Positions 55,666 to 64,000 of a stretch of DNA of 64,000 bases are shown here, piece by piece (the stretch's first letter is position 1; each line of letters opens with the position of its first letter). Position numbers and translations under genes: made by a program. Where the stretch lies: assembly GCA_024364735.1 (NCBI GenBank), contig JAGFNQ010000834.1, positions 80,297 through 144,296 of the forward strand. Direction: 5' to 3'. The notes beneath the pieces were generated by a model that had not been told where the DNA came from, ran no database searches, and worked only from the letters and a program-made list of their open reading frames with translations. This stretch comes from Boesenbergia rotunda (lineage: Eukaryota > Streptophyta > Magnoliopsida > Zingiberales > Zingiberaceae).

Positions 55666-56184
55666 GTCGATGGAAAATGTTGGTACAAAGGAAATCCAAC
55701 CTATGCATATTAGAGATCCTAAGAATTAGGTTTAAGGGGACAACCTAAATGCACCAATAAAGTTGCTTACTAGGGAACAACCCAATGGATCAGTGAAGGA
55801 TGAAGGTTAAGCACATAAGTTTTAATGATCTAGTAAAGTAATGTGGAATACACTTAAGAAATCACCTATATAAGAAAGAAGTGGAGTTGTTTTGAAGAAA
55901 ATTGGAGGTGCAATTCTTAGAATTTTTATAAAATCAGGTGTATTAATGACTAAGAATGAATATATCCATGAAAACTGAGTTATATCAAGGAGAGTCCTAG
56001 GTGAGATATGTCAATATAATATTTACACGGAAGGCAGAATAGTTCAAGGACATCATGTATATTGTTAGCTAGTAAGCAAATAAATCTTCACAAAGAAAGG
56101 TTTAATAGATAAAACCTACTTGTTCTATACTTGACTTAACTACCAAATACTATCACATACTATATTTCCATTCATGTAGGGGAT
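55666..56184 (+). other. Copia 3' untranslated region
   Basis: No frame seen. A polypurine-like CATGTAGGGGAT just before 56185 is the likely PPT. Confidence 0.6.
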
Positions 56185-56480
56185 TATTGAAAATGTGAAT
56201 GGAAATAAAGTGGCGGATGGAAAGAACTCAATTGTATATGGGAACTTTAGTCCCACATTGAAAGTTTGAAGACTAGTTGGTTGGTTTATATTGTTGCACA
56301 TACATGTATGATATGAACAAATGCATGGAGAGAGATTATCTGTCACACATGCAAGGGGGGGTGCAAATCCAAAGCTCCGATTGTACTGAACCAAATTAAT
56401 TGGAGTGTGAGCATGACTGTGTGAGTTGAATGATAGACCGTTCGGGGCAAAATTTGTCAAGTAGAAAAACCAACATTCAA
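56185..56480 (+). mobile_element. Copia family-C 3' LTR, truncated
   Basis: Begins TATTGAAAATGTGAATGG (TGTTGGAAATG in the 5' LTR), with CTTTAGTCCCACATTGAAAG and TTGGTTGGTTTATATTGTTGC. It breaks off after GGGGCAAAATTTGTC, about half the length of the 5' LTR. Confidence 0.75.
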
Positions 56481-56535
56481 CCATTTAACCCTCCCAAAGG
56501 GGAGGCTCTCTTTGACCTACTCCTATAATCAAACG

Positions 56536-57145
56536 ATGACAAGATTATATCTACACATTGTGTTTGACATCGCCACCTTTGCTAAGCTCTAGCAGAGTTG
56601 TAGGGAGTACATCAAGCTATGGTGGCGCCCTTGCAAGATGCATGGCTTCGTGTGGCTCGACCGACGCATCAAGGATTTCAACTTCTCCTCAACTTGCACC
56701 GCCTCTTGTGCAGTTGTGCTCCACCACCTCTTCGACGGCCCTGCCAGTCTTGACCCTGCTGACCTCATGCAGCAGTTCATCTACTACGAGGCCAACAGGC
56801 CATGGACGATGTCCGTCGCATGGGGTTTCTCCATGCTAATGTCACAGGGAGTGAATTCGTCACGGGAGATAGAGAAGCTAGTATAGAGCTTCCTCAACTG
56901 GTATCGCCTTGTCAACTACACCGCCAATGCCTTCAACACTCACCCCTATGGCGCGTCACCCCTGATAGTGTCCCTTCATATACTACCTCTGAACCTGTTG
57001 CTACGATAGAGCTCGTCGGACCACTGTAACCATGTACGATCGACACTGTGACAAGTGGCAAGCGTGTCGATGGTCGATTCCAAACCCCTTTTCGCTGGTG
57101 GACTGCATCTTCGTCTACAAGAAGCATAACTCTGGGCTTTGAGAC
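56536..57145 (+). pseudogene. DUF604 (Fringe-like glycosyltransferase) pseudogene
   Basis: DUF604 proteins are plant Fringe-like, Golgi-type glycosyltransferases of largely unknown acceptor. The plus strand encodes an N-terminal piece (HIVFDIATFAKL, stop, REYIKLWWRPCKMHGFVWLD; 56536-56660) joined directly to the C-terminal half: VLHHLFDGPASLDPADLMQQF, RPWTMSVAWGF, SFLNWYRLVNYTANAFNTHP. In shifted frames come YDRARRTTVTMYDRHCDKW and CRWSIPNPF..VDCIFVYKKHNSGL. About 150 residues of the middle are missing. There are stops at 56584, 56884 and later and at least two frameshifts near 56940-57000. No introns are visible. Confidence 0.8.
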
Positions 57146-58725
57146 AGAGTAATTAATTAATACTTATAAATTATATTTCTTATAAAAAATAATTGATACT
57201 AAACAAAAGAATGTAATCATCCTTGTAATCAAAGATTACATATATATTATACAACTCTTTGACCAGACGTAATAATATAATGTTAATTATATTACATTAC
57301 AAACTTGATTACATTATCCCTAATCAAATATAACCTTATTACCAAAATTACGAGAGGAAAGTCATAAATCCAGGGTTGAGTAACACTTTTTTAAAGATAA
57401 TACTATTCAGTGTGGTGCATACATTTACCCGAGAAACCATTATAAATCTAAACAAAATCCAAAAACCCCTAAACAAATTGTAGATTGTCTATTTTGTGTG
57501 TGAGAGAGAGACAAGTGAGGGTACAAGCTCCCATCGCAATAATACTACCACTCCCATGTTGCACTTTAAGTAGCTCCCTCTTGTTCTCACATGATGAACT
57601 GATGATTAAAATGTGGATGGTGTCACCTTAAGGTCTGAAGACTAAGGGTTAGTTATCCCCGTAATTTTTCTCCTCGTATTGATCCTGAGAAGGATTGACA
57701 AAGTAGCTTTTACCACTTTAAATAGCTCTAGCTCATAATTAAAGTTCTCATTACAATCTCGGGATAAGTTCTGCACCCCGAGCATCTACCTGAGAATCAT
57801 TGGGTCTATCTATCATCTGTCTGTCTGTTATAAATGTGAAATTATGTTTGAGATGTCAATGTCCAAGAGCAACTGTGTTCATATCATCTCCCACACTTGT
57901 GTTTCCTCCGACCATAAAAGTAAAGATACCTTGGTCATTTCATCATCCTTGGCGCTCCTCCCCCGCCGAGGGATCTTCTATAGTTTGGTGGGAAAGAGGA
58001 TACACATCATGGCGGGTCCCTTCCTGCTGCATTTCCCCATCAAAAGTGGCGATTTGCTCCATTGGATGCTAAAAAGGATGAGCGCAGATAATAAAGCCAT
58101 TCATTAAGAGAAGTAGGCAAATCACCAAACTGAACTTCTGAGTCGAGGGGTTTCTCTACAATGGCAGGGCTGCTGCGTCTGGCTTCTTCACATCAGTCCA
58201 TATTATTGGGATTTGGGGTCTTACTTGAACTCCAAATGGATTAGTGCATGCTTCCACATTTCTATCTGTTTTTTTTTAATGTTTGCGATTAAAGAAAGCC
58301 TGAGTCGAGGACAGTGCCTCCTTCAGCCTGCTATTCTGCCAAAGCTATGAAGAAATGTATACTTTGCCATCTCTCTCTTTACCAATTTCTCAAATATAAA
58401 TATAAAATACTAGAGATGCAAAGTATTTGTGAGCCAGGACAGGTTGATGAGTCAAAAGTAGATCCCGGGATGAGACGATCTAATGAGATACAATTCTTAA
58501 CAGTATGTGACAAAAACGACGAACACATCTCCTGACCGTTTCTCTTCCTCGTGAGGAAATGAGTAAGAAGAATACACATCATTGAGCCACTATGGCTGCC
58601 CAGTCTTCAGGAGACATGATACAACGCAATTTCTATCTTTGTGTAGTGTCATTTCGAGCGGAGATATGATATAACCCAAATTAATTTATTGCAAAGCGAA
58701 GCACGCGAAGAAACCTCTTCACTGA
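57146..58725. other. Intergenic DNA, nothing recognised
   Basis: No coding sequence, RNA or transposon that I can support. Confidence 0.4.
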
Positions 58726-58734
58726 GGCTCTGTC

Positions 58735-59498
58735 AAAGGGCGTAGCCAGAATTCAAAATTACCTAGGGCTGACATAATCGAAAACATTGAGAGTTGAAGT
58801 ATCAAGAATTGTGAGTAAACAAACAAAATTGAGAAATTGACCATCTTTGTATAAAATTTTTTAAAAGATGAAAAAGAAATAAATTTGGTATCATATTAAT
58901 ATACGTTAAACAAAATTATGAGATATAACATATATTTGCATACCTAAACTTATGTTGCTCATTATTTGATAAAGCAGTGGCCACCTCACATGCGCTCGCT
59001 TGCAAAGTGATTGCACGTGAAGTTGTTGTTAGTTGCCTCGGGAGGCAGTGTTCACCTTGCGTGCGATCGCACACGAAGTAGTTCCTGACCGTCTGGTGAG
59101 ACAGTGTTCGTCTCATGAGCGCCTTGTCGACCATTTCTCGAGCGGCCAATGTTTGTTAGCTCTTTGTCAGCGACGAAATTAATAGATTAGAGAAAAATTA
59201 AAGAAAAAAAATGATGTTGCGGAGAGGAAAAGAGACCTTACTATCGACAAATTTAGGATAAAAATATTAAACAAGTTAGAATTAATATGTTTATTAATTT
59301 ATAAATATAATGATTTTTATAAAATTTATCATTCTAATTTAATATTTTATTTTTAAAATTAATTATTTTAATTTAATGTTTTACCAATTAATAAATTTAT
59401 GATTAACTAAAAAATGAAAAAATAATCAAAATTATTATTTTTTTTAAAAAAAGAGGTGGGGCTGGAGCCCACCCTAGCCCAAGGGTGGCTTCGCCCTT
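58735..59498. mobile_element. Non-autonomous TIR element (764 bp), 9-bp duplication
   Basis: Ends AAAGGGCGTAGCCA (58735) and, inverted, AAGGGCGAAGCCA (59498), flanked by perfect GGCTCTGTC at 58726-58734 and 59499-59507. Pairing continues weakly inward (CCTAGGGCTGA and its partner GCCCACCCTAGCCC). No transposase. A 9-bp duplication suggests MULE; if the outer base belongs to the element it would be an 8-bp hAT-type duplication. Confidence 0.85.
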
Positions 59499-59700
59499 GG
59501 CTCTGTCGGTCCCCAAGAACTTATGGAATTGATAATCGCATAATAAAATTGTAGAATGAAATAAGAATTTATCCCGATAAAATCGGAAAAAATATTCTCT
59601 CACGGTGACATATTTGATTTCTTAATTTACTTTTTTATGAATGGCATATAAAAATATTTGGAATAAACGTATGATCTTTTAGTCGATGATGTATAATTAA

Positions 59701-60794
59701 GAGTAATGATAGGGACAGTGAATTTGGGACAGTGAATGGGACAGTGAATGACGTGGCAATTATTGTATACACGTTCGATCGTCGATCGGACACTACCGGC
59801 TGCTTTCGGCCGCTGCCCCGAACCAAACTATACCCTGGGGGGCACGATGAACCATAGTTTGCAGAATCGCGATCCTGGATCGTAGGATCGTACGATCCTA
59901 CTATCCTACGGCAGAAAACGATCCAGAATCGCGCAGAATCGTTTTTTGTAGCAGGATCGCAGCAGGATCGGTAGGATCGGACAGAATCGGACAGGATCGT
60001 ATAGGATCGGACAGGATCGGAACAGAATCGGAACAGGATCGATGAAAGCTTTAAGAGGTCATAACTTTTGACTCGGATTGAACCACGTGACCTATAATAT
60101 ATCAAATTGAAACTCGTTCAAAGATCTACAAGTTAGTTTTAAGATTGAATCCCAAAAAATATTGTTTAAAGCCTTTTCAGAGGCCTAGAAGATTATTAAT
60201 CTTTTTTATTATTTTTTTTATATTTTACATCGTTAGTGTTAATGTTTTAAGATTATTTAAATATCTATTTAATTATTTTTTAGTTAGTTTTTGATTAATA
60301 ATATTATGTTATATCTTTTTTCTAAAATGATAAGTCTTTAGATGTCTATTATCTAATAGGTTGACAATTAAATTGAATCATCTTGTAATAAATAGAATAT
60401 TATTGAAGTTAAACGTGATTATTTTCATTATAGTGTTAATAAAAATTGTATATTTTTTCATTTTAAGGGTTTTTGATAGGATCGTACGATTTTACGATCC
60501 GATCCTGACCGATCCGATCCTGACCCCAAATCGATCCTGTGTAGGATCGCGATTCTACGAACCTTGCGATGAACCCGTCGGGGATCGCCGCAATTGCGAT
60601 CTCGCATCATTGACCGTCGATTTCGATAGGTTCACCGTTGCCGGCAATCCTGACGAGTTCACCGTCCTTTGAAGGTATAGTTTGATTCAGGACGATAATC
60701 AGAGACCATCGGTGGTGTCCGATCGGCGATCGGACGTGTACACAATAATTGCACGTCATTCACTGTCCCAAATTCACTGTCCCAATCATTACTC
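59701..60794. mobile_element. MULE-like non-autonomous element (1094 bp)
   Basis: Perfect 10-bp direct repeats GTATAATTAA at 59691-59700 and 60795-60804 flank ends GAGTAATGAT (59701) and CATTACTC (60794). The terminal inverted repeats run about 90-100 bp: repeated GGGACAGTGAAT units (three left, two right), then GACGTG(G)CAATTATTGT and the GATCGNCGATCGGAC core. It contains a nested element at 59854-60566 and is otherwise about 380 bp. It is related to 18665-19007. Confidence 0.92.
59854..60566. mobile_element. Nested TIR element (713 bp) inside the MULE
   Basis: Flanked by perfect 9-bp CGATGAACC (59845-59853 and 60567-60575). Ends share AGAATCGCGATCCT in inverted orientation (left from about 59862, right from about 60558). 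Subterminal zones are arrays of AGGATCG/CGATCCT words (59870-60045 and 60475-60550). The middle (60050-60470) is AT-rich with no gene. The relative at 18.8 kb is uninterrupted at this point, which confirms an insertion. Confidence 0.88.
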
Positions 60795-60804
60795 GTATAA
60801 TTAA

Positions 60805-63499
60805 TTAATAAAGATACTCCGACCTTGTCGCTCAGTCGAGTCCAATCTGGATTGACAGAATGACTGCTATGGTCTATAGCTTCCAAGCTATCGTCTCAAA
60901 CACAGTCTGGATGCGGAGAGGGAATCTCCGGTGGCGACCTGCTCAAGGCTACGCAGTCAGCTCACTACTCATTCAAGCTTTTACTCTCTTGTTTCTGCAT
61001 CTCTGTCATTTCAAGAGAGATACGATAGAGACAGAGCGGTGCTTATTCCACCCTGTGCCCTGAAACCTCTTGCTTCATCTGTAAGAATTTTTACAGACTA
61101 CCGACTAAGTGGTGCAGGCTAGTAGCAATGCTGAACTGAACCAGTCGCAGATTCACCATGGATCAACTTCGAAGTGCTCTACTCTGTCCTCAGATTTGTT
61201 CATTTAATCAAGTTGGGCTGGATATTGTTGGGCTTAAAAGTGTCCAGCCCAATCCAATCGCTTGTTTGACAAGCACAATTCCATCTCTCTTGACAATGTA
61301 AAACCTATCTGAGTTTTTTTTTTAAAAAAAAAGAAAAATGTTTTATTGGTATAATATTATATATAAATGGCATATCAGATAGTTTTCCCCCTTTCTTTGT
61401 TTTCCACTTCTGCTTACTAGTCGACGTTCATGATGCAAGTCTTCGAAGAAAAAGACACTTATCATGGGCATAAATCATTGTTTTGCGGCTGGAAAAATCA
61501 CTCTTTTAGATATTTGTTTTGTCACTTGCCCTTGGGATTACGACATGAAAGCATGAGCAGACCACGAATTTCCCGTATCCATCGACAACCGCGATCGAAT
61601 TAATTAACCAAAAAAGAAGAAGAAATAGTTCGAGAAATATATTCTTCGAGGCTAGCTGCCAAAGCCTCGGGTAACTCGGTCGCCTCTCCAATAATTCCAA
61701 CAACCCCACACTGGAATGATGCAATCTCCACGCAATCCACTGTAGTAACTAAAATAGATTCTTTCGATTCACTGCTGCGACAATTTTGGTCCCAGCTCTT
61801 TAAAGCCATAAAGTTCAATCTCTGCAGCCATCCGGCCAATGGCATTCGCACTTGCCCTGCGGCCTCATCCTTTTACTGTCACCGGATTGGCTGCAGCAGC
61901 CGTCGATTTGACAGTCAGTCGAATTGCTGTCAGAGAGCTCGTATCCCGACAGTGGCCGACGTCGCTGTCTTCCTCGCCGCCGTGGGGCCATCGACGGACC
62001 ACCGGTGGGGATCCACTAACTGATCGTATATGCACGCAGCCATCCCCATCACCTGAGCACTCATTTGGTCCCTGCCTTTCTTTCATCTACCGCATTAAAC
62101 CGATGCCCATTCTCGTCGCCCAGCTCGCCGCGGTTAAAAGAAGAAAACTACATGACGGAGACAGAGTGAATGCTGTGTTCACGACCGGTTTCATCCTTCC
62201 CTTCCCCTGTTCACAGGTAGCAGTAGCTGTCGTTCGTGCCATGCGAATTAGGGCGGGTGAGTTTGAGATTCCCACCGCCAGTCGCGTCGGATTCAGGCGA
62301 GGACAGGTTCAAAAGGGACAGCACGGGAAGAAGATAACACGCCGGAATCGGACAAGGCCATGAGCATCTCACTCACCTCAGCGGAGTTGAAAACAAAAGG
62401 GGGGGCCTCAATTAGCCGCTGGAAGAGGACAATACGGCGGGCCCGCTGTCCTAATGGCGCCGGAGCAGAACAGCTGCCAAAAAACGAGTCAAGCGGTGGC
62501 GGCCACCGCCGGGGCGCAAAGTGTGGTGGTGTCCGGCAAGGTGGACCACGGCGGGACCACCCGGGGCACGTGGACGCGGGGCCGAGGCTGTCGCCTCATG
62601 CCAGCGAGTGGTCCACGCTGGCCGCGCATCGATATCGGAAGTGCCATCAGCTTTAATAATTGCACCTCCGTCTCTCATTTTATTTACATTATAAAATAAA
62701 TAAATAAATAAAAACTCTTCCCATTCTATTGCGCACCGACGAGTCCCATCGCTACTTTCCTAGCCTTCACTCAATTATTGTTCCTACGCGATAGCCTTTA
62801 TATATTCCTTGACATGCAGTGCTTTGTTCACGGCCCCAACGATTCTGTTTTATGTTTTGTAATTGATTGTGATCGATTGAAGCAGGGGTAGATCGGGGCC
62901 GAGATGAGCAGTGGAATGTTGTGTTGGTGAGTGACTTGAGGTACTCCGGGAAGACAGTGACTAACTAGGGAGGACGTGGGTGATGCCACATCTCCAATAG
63001 CTAGCAACAGTTAAAGGAAGGATAATTAATTAATGGGGGCATGAACAGATGTGAATCTTCTGCCTCGGCACGTTTGTGATGTGGATGGGCGATGACCATC
63101 GTGGAAACTCACTTACCCGATGGCCGTGAAGCATAAGAAAGATTAATATACAATTTGAAGCTTTAGATCTTCTTAGTCAATGAAGTATTATCGTACTAAA
63201 GCTACAATTGCGGTGTGATACCAAATTCTATCCGCTTGAGTTAGCCTCGAGTGTCGGCATCATGTCTATTTCAGTTGGATTGTTTCTAGGATTTGCTGTC
63301 CATAATCGCCAATTTGCATTAAAATTCGGCACCACCAACATTAATTAGATAAGTTAAAAAAGTATAATTGAAGATGTGAATGTATATATTGGCTCAAACT
63401 ACAAACACTGAGCATCATAGAACTTGCAACAAATTGGTTACTAAATGGACGATTCACTTATGGAAGATCAAAACATTTTTTTAAAAAAACATAGTAAAA
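60805..63499. other. Intergenic DNA, no gene supported
   Basis: Several frames of 60-174 codons on both strands (for example 61839-62363 plus, 61600-61851 minus) carry no motif I recognise, overlap each other and lie in GC-rich patches. A real exon in 61600-62660 cannot be excluded. Confidence 0.4.
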
Positions 63500-64000
63500 T
63501 CATGAGTTCTTATTGAAACGAGATTAGCATGAAAAACGACAACAAGAATAATAGAGAACACACATAAGATTTATGTGGAAAACCTTTTACGGGAAAAAAC
63601 TCGGGCAGAGAGGAAAAATCACTATGAACGGTGGAATACAAAATCAACGGCACTGATAAAGTAAAGAAAAGTAGAGAGAAAAGAGAGGTAGAGTGAAAGA
63701 AAGAAGAGGTAACAAAATAACTTTCTTGATTGAAAAAACTTATCCATGAGATACACAATTTATAGAGACATTAGGATACTTAGTCAAATGAAAAATTAAT
63801 AACGAAACTGTTAATTAACAAATTTAATATGTTAATTAACATATTAATAAGAAAAATATCTAATAATAAATTTAATAAGGAAACTGTTAATTAACATATT
63901 CATTAAGAAACTGTCAATTAACAGATTACTAAGACAATATCTAATAATATTTAACTTGGTCAATTTATTCTCTTTTATGTCGCACCACGATCTTTTTGGC
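63500..64000 (-). mobile_element. Probable copia LTR fragment
   Basis: The minus strand has a TATA-like CTATAAATTG near 63760 followed by a transcript-leader-like stretch with TTTTCCCGTAAAAGG then TTTTCCACATAAAT and TTATGTGTGTTCTC, the pattern at the end of many plant copia LTRs. Upstream (63800-63950) are repeated TTAATTAACA and AAACTGTTAATTAAC words. No PBS or LTR end is visible, and the window ends here. Confidence 0.5.

Larger units (their letters stand above)
46943..56480 (+). mobile_element. Decayed Ty1/copia element with three LTR insertions
   Basis: Family-C LTR at each end, pol remnants between them in order (GAG-pre-integrase, integrase, RT, RNase H). It is interrupted by a solo LTR (49148-50465) and by an LTR (50990-54716) that itself holds a solo family-B LTR (52248-54239). 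Most of gag is missing. Without the insertions the element would be about 4.5 kb. Confidence 0.85.

Noticed and set aside
61839..62363. 174-codon plus-strand frame
   Set aside because: No recognisable domain, composition typical of GC-rich intergenic DNA, overlapping frames on the other strand; not supported as a gene.
62360..62699. Overlapping 98- and 81-codon frames
   Set aside because: Gly/Arg-rich with no motif and no consistent gene structure.

Overview
This window looks like nuclear DNA from a flowering plant with a large, repeat-rich genome. The evidence is a U2 snRNA-like gene, an intron-containing XTH cell-wall gene with a GC-rich last exon, and dense nested plant LTR retrotransposons (Ty1/copia; Ty3/gypsy of Athila and Tat types) with hAT, MULE and Helitron-like DNA transposons. 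A monocot is likely from the GC-rich exon and the LTR styles, but that is inference and no species is assigned. The XTH gene (15105-16169) is the only host protein gene that looks intact. Other host-derived coding sequence is broken: a GLOX-like oxidase inside a Pack-MULE, a receptor-kinase remnant and a DUF604 glycosyltransferase remnant.

Layout. 1-2753: left part of a minus-strand copia element (gag, PBS, complete 5' LTR). 2754-7605: Athila-type gag, PBS and LTR, a 249-bp piece of another LTR (family B), then a second Athila-type LTR piece. 7606-13200: minus-strand Tat-type gag-protease and its LTR, split by a 2.8-kb hAT transposon with a perfect 8-bp target duplication. 13200-16700: unique-looking DNA with the XTH gene. 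16726-19570: gypsy-like LTR (family A) holding an inverted-repeat element. 19570-25430: U2 snRNA, small Helitron candidate, Pack-MULE with GLOX fragment, kinase remnant, LINE remnant. 25640-32090: copia 5' LTR, PBS and gag, split by a family-A and a family-B LTR. 32092-32710: minus-strand copia LTR. 33022-44683: an 11.7-kb Tat-type gypsy element with both LTRs, one unshifted gag-pol frame broken only by stop codons, a 145-bp tandem array and an antisense intron-containing gene. 44878-45373: hAT MITE. 46943-56480: decayed copia element carrying three later LTR insertions. 56536-57145: DUF604 pseudogene. 58735-60794: two TIR elements, one with a third nested in it. 63500-64000: probable copia LTR piece.

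The most unusual signal is inside copia-type LTRs: tandem arrays of 18-21-nt stem-loops in which the stem changes on both arms together while the loop stays constant (2490-2722, 28984-29320, 53530-54135), next to arrays of a 25-nt palindrome (29463-30065, 53080-53525). The matched arm changes argue that pairing, not just repetition, has been kept. Boundaries below are exact where terminal motifs or target duplications are quoted and approximate where marked.
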